DNA from: Nostoc sp. FACHB-152
GTDB lineage: Bacteria; Cyanobacteriota; Cyanobacteriia; Cyanobacteriales; Nostocaceae
Reading direction: 5' to 3'
Assembly: GCF_014697475.1 (NCBI RefSeq)
Contig: NZ_JACJRV010000042.1
Span: 1-61,548 of the forward strand
Length of the DNA: 61,548 bases
The notes beneath the pieces were generated by a model that saw nothing but the letters and a program-made list of their open reading frames with translations, was not told where the DNA came from and did no database searches. This document shows positions 17,790 to 27,688 of this stretch, in pieces; within the stretch, counting starts at the first letter, position 1; each line of letters opens with the position of its first letter. The translations under genes were made by a program, and so were the position numbers.

Positions 17790-20700
17790 CTATTTAATTG
17801 GAATTAAGATGACAAATTCTGTACCTTGCCCTGGAGAAGAATTACATTGAATATAACCACCGTGTTTTTCTACTATAATTTGACGAGCGATCGCCAGGCC
17901 TAAACCTGTTCCCTTTCCTACAGTTTTCGTAGTAAATAGATGGTCAAATATTTTTTGCTTTACTTCTTCATCCATCCCAACACCATTATCTGCAATTTTA
18001 ATTGCAACGCTTTTATCCTGCACCGATGTTTGAAGAAAAATTTGCAGCTTTAAGACTCGATTTACTTTCAAGCTCAATTCATCTAAAGCGTCAATTGCAT
18101 TGGCTAATATATTCATAAATACCTGATTTAATTGCCCAGGAAAGCATTCAATCTGGGGTAGATTGCCATATTCAGTTATAACTTCTATAGCTGGGCGTTG
18201 GTCATTAGCTTTGAGGCGATGCTTAAGAATTAAAATTGTGCTATCTATACCTTCATGAATATTAAATAGTACCTTGTAATCTTGATCAGCGCGGGAGAAA
18301 GTGCGGAGACTGGTGCTAATATTTTTCAGGCGATCGCAAGCGATAATCATAGAATCAATTACTTTGGGTAAGTCTTCTAAGCTGTAATCTAAATCGATTT
18401 CTTCAGCATGGTCTTTAATTTCATCACTAGGGTTAGGTAAACTTTCTTGATAAAGTTTCAAGTGTTCAACAATATCAGCTATCGTAGGTTGAGTTTGTTT
18501 AAGACTGGCTGAAATAAAACCCAAAGGATTATTCATTTCGTGAGCAACGCCGGCAACTAAATTACCTAAAGCAGACATTTTTTCATTCTGTACCATTTGT
18601 AATTGGGTGTTTTTTAAATCTTCTAAAGCTGTAGCGAGTGCTTGAGATTTTTCTGTAACGGCTTTCTCGGCTTGCCGGCGATCGCTAATATTAATAGTTG
18701 TTCCAACTAAGCGATAAACTTTGCCAGCCTCGTCTTTTAAGGGGCTAAGTGTAGTTAACCACCAAGTCTCCTGTCCATGCAATTGCAGACATTCTTCATA
18801 GGTAAGTGGTATTCCATTGTGGCAGCAATGCAGATACTTTTGATATACTTTCTCACCTTCATTAACACCTAGTAATTCTTGTGGAGTTTTACCCAAAGCT
18901 TCAGCAAGAGAAATACCACTTGCTAGTTCGCTAGATTTGCTCCATCCTGTGTACTCAAACCTACCATTATCTCGGACATCAGCCACAAAAATAGAGCAGC
19001 CAATACCTGCGTAAATACTAGTGAGAAACTTTTCTCGCTCTTGGAGATGATTATATAATTGGGCATTTTCTAAAGAAATTGCGGCTTGTGTGCAGAAGAA
19101 ATTTAAAATAGAAAGGCGATCGCTCGTAAATACCCCAGAAGTTAACTTATTTTCGAGGTAGAGCATACCCACCAAATGCCCTTGATTAACTATTGGCGTA
19201 CACAGTACACTTTGGGGTTGATGTATTAGCATATATTGCCCAATTACCCCTGGTATATCTGTTTTGCCATTATCTATGACAACTGTTTGCTGGGTATTTC
19301 TAACGTAATGGATGAGTTTGACAGGAATATCTTGGCAAGTTTCTAGTAATTGTGTTTCAAGAATAGTCTCTATTTCTCCATCTTTGATCAAAGCAGTGGC
19401 TCGAACTTGCCAAGTAGAATCTTGAAGTAGTAGTACAGCTTTTTTCGCGCCAGAGTTTTCCAGGATAATTTGAAGCAGACTGGCAATGAGTTCGTCTAAT
19501 TTCAGAGAACTGGAAATTGCTTGAGTGGCTTTAAAGATAGAGGCAAAATCCAGAACGTTAGAATAACTAGTGCTGTCGCTAATAGAAGTCCGATTTGATG
19601 AAACGACTGGATGAAAGGCGATAGTTTCTAGGGGGTTAAAGTTCAGTTTTTGCTGTTGCAGAATCAATTGCAACAGTTGAGGATAGCGGTTTTCTAAGTC
19701 GTTAGTTTTAGCTTTAGCACCCCAACGAGCATAACAGTAATAAGCTTCTTGCATATAACCTGCCGCAACTTTATCTTTACCCCAATTGAGGTAGAATTTA
19801 GCTGCAAGTTCGTTAGCTATAGCTTCTTCTTGGATGTAACCGTTGGCTTTAGCTCCAAAAATGGCGCGATCGTAATAATCTGCTGCTTCATATAGCAATC
19901 CTAATACCCGATATTTCTCTGCTTCTACCAAATCAACCTTATGTTGGTGATTCATCGGCGCATAGTACGCCCAATGCTGTAGTTGCGTTTGATTTTCTGC
20001 TATACGCCGGAATGTTTCTGATTTCTCGTCGGGAATTGAACTCAACTGTGATAAAACAATCAGAGAATCGTAAAAATAAAACGCAGGTTCACCAACAAAT
20101 CCAGCACCAGCAATTGCATAACGTCTAACTTCGACTGCGTAGTTTGTCGCTTGCTCAATTTCTCCAAGCCAAAAGCAGAGTGTCAGCTTACTCAAATAGA
20201 ACCAATACACTCCAAATAAGTCGTTGGTAGACAGCAGCATGGGGAGAAATTCTGTTTCTTGAACAGCTTCACCTGATAAAATGGTGGGATTTTCTGACAA
20301 ATCTAATAAATTTAAGACAAATTGCCAAAAAATGTGACAGCGATTCGCTGTGGTCAGTTGGTGCAGTTGTAGCAACTCATGACAATAGGTGCTAATCTCC
20401 TGTTCTAAAGTGACCAGTGGTTGACCACACCAAAGAGAATTAAGACAAAAATTAATAGCGTTATTTCCAGCGAACTCGATGTTTCCTACTTCCAGTCCAG
20501 TCGCGTAACCTTCATGAGAAAGTAGTAAGGTGTCTTTGATATGAGAGTTGCGGTGCAGAAGAAATGCTTCCAGTACCGCTAAGACTTCAGATTTAGTTTC
20601 TTTAGCATCCAATTTGTAGACGAGTTGCAGTGCTAACTGACCAAATTTGACTGCTTTATCTACATCTTTCAGCATATTGCACAGCATAATGCCATACATC

Positions 20701-23570
20701 GCATAGTTAAAGGCTGAAACAGATGTATTGCCATGTTGAATTGATAGTTTCACTGACAACGCAACGAGTAATGGTAGCAAAGGGGAACCCGTGAGATGCG
20801 CCGCAGAGATAATGCTACTGGCAATTTGCACAATTGCAAGTTTTACCTCATCCGTCATTACAGGTAGGTTAACTAAATCTTCAATCTCCCGCTTGCCAAT
20901 TAGTTGGGCGAGTTCTTGAAATACCTGTTGAATATCTGTGGGTGTGGGTGTTTCAGGAAAGGTAACGCCAAGCTGTTGCAGGATGCTTTGAGCGATCGCG
21001 ATCGCTTCAGTAAATTTATATTGGGATATGTAAGATTGAATTTTAATGCAGTGAACCTTAACCTGTTCGGGTAAGGAGTGCGCTTGTTGGATGACAATAT
21101 TAATGAACTGTTCCATCGTCTCAAAGTCACCGCAGAGCATTGCTAGTTCAGCCGCTAGTTCGTGCAGCGCGAGGGTCATATCATACTGTTGTTGCCAAGC
21201 TGTTTCGCCTAACAGTGATATTCCCACTGTGATGTATTCACGAGCCGCTTGATAAGCAGTGGCGGCTTTGGCTTTACGACAGGCGGTGAGGTTAAGTTGT
21301 GCAAGTTGCTCTCGCTCTGTTTGTTGTGTAATTAAACTAGTCCCGTGATTTAATTGATTGACCAGTTCAAAAATGCGGTCAACTCTGGCTGCGGGTGAAA
21401 TCTGTTTTAGCAGTAGTTGTCCAATCTGATAATGAGTTTTCTGTTTTTGGCGATCGGGAATTAAAGAATAAGCCGCTTGTTGGACGCGATCGTGTAAAAA
21501 TCTGTATTTGGCTAATTGTTGATTGTTATGGTCATTTTTTCCTACTAATCTGTCATTTGTGTTTCCTTGATAAAACTTATAAATGTCACTGATTGGTAAA
21601 ATCAACCCTTCCTGCAATGCTTTCCATAAATTAGTAGCTGTTTCGATTTCTGATGCTTGCGAAACAATGGCTAAAGTTGCCAAATCAAATTCACTACCAA
21701 TACAAGCTGCTAACTGTAAAATGTTTTGAGTTGAGAAAGGCAGTCTTCGTAATTGAAATGCCATAAAATCTACAACTTCATCTGTAACTGCTTGCTGAGT
21801 TACTTGTGTAATATCACATTCCCAACCGCCTAACTCAAAGTTAAATTTGATAAGTTTATCTTGATGCAATGCTTTGAGAAACTGTGTCACAAAAAACGGA
21901 TTACCTTGGGTTTTTTGAAATATTAATAATCCTAAAGGCAATGCCAATTTTGTTGTACATTTAAGTGTGTCAGCAACTAATTGATTGATTTGCCCTTGGC
22001 TTAAAGGTGCTAAGGTAATTGTATTAATTGTTGCTTGTGTTTTTTCAATTTCACCCAAAGTCAATATTAATGGATGTATTGGTGTGACTTCATGATCACG
22101 ATAGGCACCAATTAACAATAGATGCTCTGTATCAGCCATTAATAGTTGGATTAACTTTAATGATGCCGAATCTGCCCATTGCAAATCATCTAAAAAGATG
22201 ACTAAGGGGTGTGATTTGCTGGTGAAGACGGCGGTAAATTTATGAAATATTAAATTAAACCTATTTTCGGCTGCTGTTCCTGAGAGTTCTGGGACTAATG
22301 GTTGTTTACCAATAATGCGTTCTAATTCAGGAACTACATCAATAATTACTTGTCCACTGTCGCCAACAGCATTTAATATCTTGTTTTTCCATTGCTGAAT
22401 TTGAGTATCGCTTTCTGTTAACAATTGCCCCATTAAATCGCGAAAAGCTTGGACAAATGCTAACAAAGGAATATTCCGGTTAAATTGGTCAAATTTACCC
22501 TTAATAAAATAACCACGCTGTTTAACAATCGGTTTATGAACTTCGTTAATTACAGCAGTTTTTCCAATGCCAGAAAAGCCTGCTACCAGCATCATTTCTG
22601 TTGCCCCTAAGCTAACTCTGGCAAATGCTTGTAATAAAGTATCTACTGCTGCTTCTCTGCCATAGAGTTTATCGGGAATGATGAAGCGATCGCACAGATC
22701 CCTTTGAGCAATTTCAAAACTGTTAATCTTATTAGTTTCTTTTAGCTGATGCCAACAATGTTCTAAATCAAATTTTAGCCCTAATACACTCTGATAACGG
22801 TCTTCAGCATTCTTTGCCATCAATTTCATGACGATATCAGAAAGCACATGAGGAATATTTTTACTGTTAATTGCCGGAGGTGTTTTCGCAATATGAGAAT
22901 GTATCAACTCCATTGCATCGTCTGCTTGAAAAGGTAATTCTCCTGTGAGTAATTCGTAAAAAGTGACTCCTAAAGAATAAAAGTCAGTTCGGTAGTCAAT
23001 TCCTCTATTCATCCGGCCTGTTTGTTCTGGAGAAATATAAGCCAGTGTTCCTTCTAAAACATTGGGACTGATTAGAGTTTGGGTTTCTCTTGGTAACAAA
23101 GATGCAATACTAAAGTCAATTAATTTAATTTGTTTTGTTTGTGGGTTGATTAAAATATTGCTGGGTTTAATATCTTTATGGATAATCTGCTCGCGGTAAA
23201 GTATTTCTAAGGTGTTACATAGCGCGATCGCTATCGGTAAAAATTCTGTTAAAGATTGCAAGTTTCTGGCTAATACCCATTCCTGAAGAGAAATTCCCCC
23301 AAAGTCTTCCATCACCAAGACATAGCCATTTTGATAAGGTTCTAGGCTGTAGGTTTGGATAATTAACGGTGAGTTGAGATTTTTGGCGATGGTGTACTGG
23401 TTGCGGAACTGTACCAATTCACTAAAACTAGGGAAAGGGTTTTTCAGCAGTTTGACCACTACAGGTAATGAGTCATTTTGCCGATACCCCCGATAAACCT
23501 GGGTTCTTGAACCGTTGTACAGTTCTTCCGTTATGTGATATCCGGGAATGGTGACTCTTAGGCTGACCAT
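17790..23570 (-). CDS. hstK-like: HstK-type hybrid: Ser/Thr kinase - AAA ATPase - GAF - PAS - histidine kinase
   Basis: 1926 residues. The Ser/Thr kinase domain (about 8-275) has VVVKLLKN (beta3 Lys), HKDIKPSNIL near residue 129, and LIDFSIASLL, where DFG is DFS. An AAA-type NTPase follows at about 300-560, with Walker A AGFSGIGKTAV near 327-334 and Walker B LVIFLDDLQWAD. A long helical, TPR-like region covers about 700-1360. A GAF domain (about 1390-1530) and a PAS domain (about 1545-1650) lead to a histidine kinase with GVAHEMNNP (His1677), ANAIDAL, IADNGVGMDE and GKGTGLGLAIARQI. This architecture matches the HstK family described in Anabaena. It heads an operon with the PAS kinase and is 67% or so identical by eye in the first 300 residues to the paralogue at 38901, an impression rather than a computed value. 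Confidence 0.93.
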   Translation of the reverse strand: MVSLRVTIPGYHITEELYNGSRTQVYRGYRQNDSLPVVVKLLKNPFPSFSELVQFRNQYTIAKNLNSPLIIQTYSLEPYQNGYVLVMEDFGGISLQEWVLARNLQSLTEFLPIAIALCNTLEILYREQIIHKDIKPSNILINPQTKQIKLIDFSIASLLPRETQTLISPNVLEGTLAYISPEQTGRMNRGIDYRTDFYSLGVTFYELLTGELPFQADDAMELIHSHIAKTPPAINSKNIPHVLSDIVMKLMAKNAEDRYQSVLGLKFDLEHCWHQLKETNKINSFEIAQRDLCDRFIIPDKLYGREAAVDTLLQAFARVSLGATEMMLVAGFSGIGKTAVINEVHKPIVKQRGYFIKGKFDQFNRNIPLLAFVQAFRDLMGQLLTESDTQIQQWKNKILNAVGDSGQVIIDVVPELERIIGKQPLVPELSGTAAENRFNLIFHKFTAVFTSKSHPLVIFLDDLQWADSASLKLIQLLMADTEHLLLIGAYRDHEVTPIHPLILTLGEIEKTQATINTITLAPLSQGQINQLVADTLKCTTKLALPLGLLIFQKTQGNPFFVTQFLKALHQDKLIKFNFELGGWECDITQVTQQAVTDEVVDFMAFQLRRLPFSTQNILQLAACIGSEFDLATLAIVSQASEIETATNLWKALQEGLILPISDIYKFYQGNTNDRLVGKNDHNNQQLAKYRFLHDRVQQAAYSLIPDRQKQKTHYQIGQLLLKQISPAARVDRIFELVNQLNHGTSLITQQTEREQLAQLNLTACRKAKAATAYQAAREYITVGISLLGETAWQQQYDMTLALHELAAELAMLCGDFETMEQFINIVIQQAHSLPEQVKVHCIKIQSYISQYKFTEAIAIAQSILQQLGVTFPETPTPTDIQQVFQELAQLIGKREIEDLVNLPVMTDEVKLAIVQIASSIISAAHLTGSPLLPLLVALSVKLSIQHGNTSVSAFNYAMYGIMLCNMLKDVDKAVKFGQLALQLVYKLDAKETKSEVLAVLEAFLLHRNSHIKDTLLLSHEGYATGLEVGNIEFAGNNAINFCLNSLWCGQPLVTLEQEISTYCHELLQLHQLTTANRCHIFWQFVLNLLDLSENPTILSGEAVQETEFLPMLLSTNDLFGVYWFYLSKLTLCFWLGEIEQATNYAVEVRRYAIAGAGFVGEPAFYFYDSLIVLSQLSSIPDEKSETFRRIAENQTQLQHWAYYAPMNHQHKVDLVEAEKYRVLGLLYEAADYYDRAIFGAKANGYIQEEAIANELAAKFYLNWGKDKVAAGYMQEAYYCYARWGAKAKTNDLENRYPQLLQLILQQQKLNFNPLETIAFHPVVSSNRTSISDSTSYSNVLDFASIFKATQAISSSLKLDELIASLLQIILENSGAKKAVLLLQDSTWQVRATALIKDGEIETILETQLLETCQDIPVKLIHYVRNTQQTVVIDNGKTDIPGVIGQYMLIHQPQSVLCTPIVNQGHLVGMLYLENKLTSGVFTSDRLSILNFFCTQAAISLENAQLYNHLQEREKFLTSIYAGIGCSIFVADVRDNGRFEYTGWSKSSELASGISLAEALGKTPQELLGVNEGEKVYQKYLHCCHNGIPLTYEECLQLHGQETWWLTTLSPLKDEAGKVYRLVGTTINISDRRQAEKAVTEKSQALATALEDLKNTQLQMVQNEKMSALGNLVAGVAHEMNNPLGFISASLKQTQPTIADIVEHLKLYQESLPNPSDEIKDHAEEIDLDYSLEDLPKVIDSMIIACDRLKNISTSLRTFSRADQDYKVLFNIHEGIDSTILILKHRLKANDQRPAIEVITEYGNLPQIECFPGQLNQVFMNILANAIDALDELSLKVNRVLKLQIFLQTSVQDKSVAIKIADNGVGMDEEVKQKIFDHLFTTKTVGKGTGLGLAIARQIIVEKHGGYIQCNSSPGQGTEFVILIPIK

Positions 23571-23644
23571 ACTGCTAAATCGTTACAATCTACAGATTTA
23601 GTTTTCCCAAATATGTTAAGTTTTTTGTTAATCAGAGTAAAAAT

Positions 23645-23764
23645 TTACACAGGAATTACAATTGAAAGTTCCGTTCCTACGCCGAACACAGAGTTAAAGT
23701 ACAATTTGCCATTGTGGGTTGATTCTACAATCTGCCGAGCGATTGTTAAACTAAAAAACAACCC
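23645..23764 (-). pseudogene. Fossil C-terminus of a histidine kinase ATPase domain
   Basis: Read on the minus strand between in-frame stops, this segment encodes SLTIARQIVESTHNGKLYF followed by NSVFGVGTELSIVIPV and a stop codon. That is the G2-box to C-terminus of a HATPase_c domain, as in cyanobacterial hybrid kinases (compare IARQI-VEKHGG and GQGTEFVILIPI in the adjacent hstK). The expected G-T-G-L-G-L is degraded to GLFFSL and a TAA lies just before it. It is a remnant of a kinase gene that once lay upstream of hstK in the same direction. Confidence 0.8.
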
Positions 23765-23786
23765 TTATCCCTGCAAAGGTAGCTCT

Positions 23787-24572
23787 ATGACCTCTGCAAT
23801 TAATCAATCAACGGAACTTACTCCTTTTCCAGACCATACACAGCTACCGGAATCAGACGGTAAATTTGTGAAAAATTGGCAAGAACATCCCCAAAGCATT
23901 GTACTAACTGACTCGATTACGCCAGTTCTCAAACAATTACATCCTGATGGTCAATATTGTATTGGTCAGGATTTAGGTATTTACTGGTCTTTAACCGACC
24001 CCCTAGAGAAAGGCGCAGAAGCACCAGATTGGTTTTATGTACCAAATGTGCCGCCTTTGCTTGATGGTTTAACACGCAGGTCTTATGTATTTTGGAGAGA
24101 ACATATCGCTCCGTTAATTGTTTTAGAATTTGTCTCTGGAGATGGCAGTGAAGAGAGAGATAAAACTCCTTGGCAAGGTAAATTCTGGATTTACGAACAG
24201 GTAATTCGTCCGGCTTTTTACGGTATTTATGAAGCGAAAAAAGCCAGTATAGAAGTTTATGAATTAATTGGTGGTAAGTATCAATTATTAACAGCAAATG
24301 AACGTGGGCATTATCCAATAGAATCTATGAGGGTTGAAATAGGTATATGGCAGGGAGAATATCAAAACGTGGAATTACCTTGGCTGCGCTGGTGGGATTT
24401 ACAAGGAAATTTATTGTTGAGTGGTGATGAAAGAGCCGAACGGGAATCCCAGCGTGCAGAACAAGAGCGTCAACGTGCCGAACAGGAATCCCAGCGTGCA
24501 GAACAAGAACGTCAACGCGCCGAACGCCTAATTGCCCAATTGCGCTCGCTCGGTGTTGAACCAGATGCCTAA
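23787..24572 (+). CDS. Uma2-family (DUF820) endonuclease-like protein with coiled-coil tail
   Basis: 261 residues from the ATG at 23787. In-frame sequence further upstream (from 23613) is an antisense reading of the kinase fossil and should not be included. The central region (about 60-200) matches the Uma2/DUF820 restriction-endonuclease-like fold: PDWFYVPNVPPLL, APLIVLEFVSGDGSEERD and YGIYEAKKASIEVYEL place the D...E-x-K type acidic residues. Proteins of this family are very abundant in filamentous cyanobacteria and have no settled function. The C-terminus (about 218-250) is a repeated coiled coil of ERQRAEQESQRAEQ units, ending LRSLGVEPDA, a tail seen in many cyanobacterial Uma2 proteins. 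Its stop codon abuts that of the convergent GAF gene with no spacer. Confidence 0.87.
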   Translation: MTSAINQSTELTPFPDHTQLPESDGKFVKNWQEHPQSIVLTDSITPVLKQLHPDGQYCIGQDLGIYWSLTDPLEKGAEAPDWFYVPNVPPLLDGLTRRSYVFWREHIAPLIVLEFVSGDGSEERDKTPWQGKFWIYEQVIRPAFYGIYEAKKASIEVYELIGGKYQLLTANERGHYPIESMRVEIGIWQGEYQNVELPWLRWWDLQGNLLLSGDERAERESQRAEQERQRAEQESQRAEQERQRAERLIAQLRSLGVEPDA

Positions 24573-27464
24573 TCAAATTTGCTCAACAGCTAATGGTAAT
24601 AGTAAACGACTAACTACCCGATGATCTGGTAACTGATAGAACTGTAACTCTCCTGCTAACTGCTGCATTAGCTGTTGGCAAATTAGCAGATGTAAACCCG
24701 GTGGTTGGTTAAGTGGTGAAACCGCTAGTATATCTTTGGATTGATGATTTTGTAGTGCTGCTAATAGGTGCGGTTCAATAATGCCATTGTCTGTAATTGA
24801 CAGTTCTAACTGCTTATCATCTAAGCGGCGACACCAGATATCTATTCTGCCACCACTTTGAGAACGGTTCCCGGCGGCAACTAATACTTCATACAGTACT
24901 AATTCAAATTTCACTATATCGCCAGCGATCGCTAAGGATGATGGATAACTAGAAGGTTGCAATCCTTTGAGAAATATCCCAGTGTTTCCGGAATCTGCAT
25001 CTGTAGCGGATTGTCCTAAACCATGCACACCTGCCCAAAGTTTACGTTGTTTCAGTAGATTGTCAACTCGTTCAAGCGATCGCTTCAGCAAGGTGGCTAT
25101 GGGCATTGTCTCATGACTCTGATGCAACTGCCACTGCTCAAGTTTGACTAGGGCGGTCATGGCAGCTGTTGTATGGTCTAATTGCCGCAGTAATAGCTTA
25201 TAGCGGCTTTGTGTAAGTTCATTAGTGGGAATCCCTAAATCATGTATCTGGGTTAATAGCTGTGTTGCTGTTCTTTGAATTTCTTCTAGCCGACGATGTT
25301 TGTACCAATTGAGTTGTCGCAATTCTTGGTTTGCAGACTCTAGTAGTTTAGTAATTTGCTGTTGACGACGCGACCAAGCTAACTGTGTCACCAACATTTC
25401 TGTAGCATTCAGGCTTTGTGATGTCCAATGTCTGTCTCGACGATCGCCAACTAATAATATAGCTGTAGGTGCATAATCAGCATGAGTCCGAAGTGCGATC
25501 GCTAAAACTTGACCAATGCTTTGACCATTTAACCATTTTCTCGTTTCTAGTGGTAAATCATCTGCATACACACACACATAATCATCTTTGGATAATGCCC
25601 ACTGAATTAAAGCCTCAGTCTCAATCGGGATTAGTTTGTCTGCTACCACCCCAAACCGACTATCATGAATGACTCCGGGAATAATTTCTGCACAATTCTC
25701 ACCCGGCAACCACGATAACAGCACAGCCAAAGGAGAATTAAGAATATGGGCTATTTGCTCTAGGGCTATGCGTTCTAGATGTTTTTTTCCTGACTGAGTT
25801 GTGGGGTTTTGAGCTTTTTCCAGGATACTTAAGCATTGCTGAACACTATGCAGAATTTGCTGCTGTTGTACAGTATCAGATTGGAGTTGCCACTGTCGTG
25901 CAATCACGCCAATTTGTTGACCGACAGCCCATAACAATTCTTTTTCCAAAGTTGACCAACTACGATTGGTTTCATGGGCAATTACTAAAAGTATGTTTGG
26001 TTTATGACCTTGAGCGCAGTTACAAACTAACAGCGATCGCATTCCATGTTCTAATAAGACAGGTCGCCAGTTAAAAAACCGCAAATCTTCTTCTACTTTT
26101 TCTACCTCTACCGCCGTTTTTGCTAACTTCAACATCTGCTCATCCATATCTTTGAGAGCATTTAAGGTCAATGTTAAAGGTCGGCGATTTTGTGGCTGAC
26201 TTTGAAAAATAATTTGATAGTTATCTAAATCAGAATTGTATTGTAATAGTAAAAAGCGAGTAGCCGAGCAACGCGTTAAAACTTTAGTCGCACAATTGCG
26301 TAAAGTTGCATCCAGGTCATCATCGTTATAAATAGCTTGGGCAACTTGGCTAGTTAATTGGGCATCATCTTGAATTTGCTTGACGGTATTTTCCATAGTT
26401 TCGGTGGGCGCAACTAAAGAAATTAACCCGGCGGCACTCTGAACAAAGTTTTTGTCTGCTTCCGTCCAGATGCGGGGTTCATTAGCTTCCACCGCCAGAA
26501 AACCTAATAGTTCCTTTTGCCAGAGAATAGGTGCGGCTAACAGCGATCGCACCTGTAAGCGTTCCAGTACCTTGGCAGTAAAATGGCTTTTTAGGGAACT
26601 GCGCTCATCACCAATCAACACAATTTGATTGACTGACAAAGCATAATAAAATTCGCTTAAATCCTGAACTGTCATCCCCGCAGCTATTTGCTGCTGACTG
26701 TTTTGCCTACCAATATTAGCCAGATGATTACTCATCCGACACCAAAAATAACGTCCTTGTCGCTCAAACCAGTAAATATTTGTTCGGCTAGGGTAGACAA
26801 ATTGATGTGTTGTCTGGACAACTGCTTTCAGCTTTTGGTCTAAGTTATTGAGAGTACGTAAATTTTCTAGTAAGTATAATAATGGTTCATCAAGATGCTT
26901 AGTTTGCTGTTGCTGCAAATTCACTTCTTTTTGATGAAGCACTGCCCCTAATTCGCCTAAAACCATTAATAAACGAGCTTTGGCTTCGCCTGATAACAAA
27001 TATCCCCAACGTTCCGAACCAAATAATAACAAGCCTAAAAAACGGTCTTTGTAGCGAATAGGTAAAACAATCGTTCCCTGAATACTAAATTTTTTGCCAA
27101 TTTCCTGCCATTCGGCGGCACGAGGTTCCAGCCGCAAATCTGCAACACCCAAGGGACGTTGTTCAATCACTACCTGTTCTAAAAGGTCGCCAGGGCTAAG
27201 TGGAACTTGTTTGCGTAAAAATTTATTGTCACCATCAGGTGCAATGCCGCCTTTACCAATCAATGTATGTTTTAGACGGTCATATAAAGCAATCCAAACC
27301 AGATTGTAGTCAAACTGCTCTTTAATATAAGAAATAGTCGTATCAATCAGAACGTCAATATTATCCTCTTCTCTGATAGTTTGGAGGACACGTCCTAAAG
27401 CAATGATCTGTTGTTCGGCGGCTATTGGTCTTTGTGGCTGCCCCATTGGATTTTTGGTTAACAT
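24573..27464 (-). CDS. Multi-GAF protein with degenerate histidine-kinase ATPase domain
   Basis: 963 residues. GAF-like domains are seen at about 35-185, 205-360, 385-545 and 570-700 (for example FDYNLVWIALYDR, FSIQGTIVLPIRYKDRFLGL, QVRSLLAAPILWQKELLGFL). Two of them contain the I-V-x-P-I/AAPI-x-W/Y strand typical of phytochrome-like GAFs. Around residue 760 there is a helical segment where a DHp should be, but no H-E-x-x-x-P box. The C-terminus resembles HATPase_c (LELSITDNGI, PPGLHLLICQQLMQQLAGEL), without a proper G2 glycine run. It is therefore likely a sensory or scaffold protein rather than an autophosphorylating kinase. I see no chromophore cysteine that I would trust. It is convergent with the Uma2 gene and divergent from pyrD. 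Confidence 0.78.
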   Translation of the reverse strand: MLTKNPMGQPQRPIAAEQQIIALGRVLQTIREEDNIDVLIDTTISYIKEQFDYNLVWIALYDRLKHTLIGKGGIAPDGDNKFLRKQVPLSPGDLLEQVVIEQRPLGVADLRLEPRAAEWQEIGKKFSIQGTIVLPIRYKDRFLGLLLFGSERWGYLLSGEAKARLLMVLGELGAVLHQKEVNLQQQQTKHLDEPLLYLLENLRTLNNLDQKLKAVVQTTHQFVYPSRTNIYWFERQGRYFWCRMSNHLANIGRQNSQQQIAAGMTVQDLSEFYYALSVNQIVLIGDERSSLKSHFTAKVLERLQVRSLLAAPILWQKELLGFLAVEANEPRIWTEADKNFVQSAAGLISLVAPTETMENTVKQIQDDAQLTSQVAQAIYNDDDLDATLRNCATKVLTRCSATRFLLLQYNSDLDNYQIIFQSQPQNRRPLTLTLNALKDMDEQMLKLAKTAVEVEKVEEDLRFFNWRPVLLEHGMRSLLVCNCAQGHKPNILLVIAHETNRSWSTLEKELLWAVGQQIGVIARQWQLQSDTVQQQQILHSVQQCLSILEKAQNPTTQSGKKHLERIALEQIAHILNSPLAVLLSWLPGENCAEIIPGVIHDSRFGVVADKLIPIETEALIQWALSKDDYVCVYADDLPLETRKWLNGQSIGQVLAIALRTHADYAPTAILLVGDRRDRHWTSQSLNATEMLVTQLAWSRRQQQITKLLESANQELRQLNWYKHRRLEEIQRTATQLLTQIHDLGIPTNELTQSRYKLLLRQLDHTTAAMTALVKLEQWQLHQSHETMPIATLLKRSLERVDNLLKQRKLWAGVHGLGQSATDADSGNTGIFLKGLQPSSYPSSLAIAGDIVKFELVLYEVLVAAGNRSQSGGRIDIWCRRLDDKQLELSITDNGIIEPHLLAALQNHQSKDILAVSPLNQPPGLHLLICQQLMQQLAGELQFYQLPDHRVVSRLLLPLAVEQI

Positions 27465-27688
27465 CGCTTTTTATATATAAGATGCCCAAAAAAGCAGCCT
27501 AAGTTATATATGGCTGGGCAAAAATCAGGATGAAAGAGGGACTAGAGGCTAGAGACTAGTATTTTTACTCAGCACTTTCAAGGAGGGAGGTGAAAAAATT
27601 AGTGTTCCTGACTTTTACGCTCTCAAAATGTCCTAATCTATATTTTCTTGGCTTATCTAGTCAACAAGTTTTCTACTCCCTTCTTCAC

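Noticed and set aside
23613-23786. N-terminal extension of the Uma2 gene
   Set aside because: This part is the antisense of a decayed histidine-kinase end; the Uma2 protein starts at the ATG at 23787.
27590-27688. Extended pyrD start at GTG 27590
   Set aside because: The Shine-Dalgarno is only 3 bases from the GTG, and class 2 PyrD proteins start at the MDIYQ-type segment; left as an alternative.
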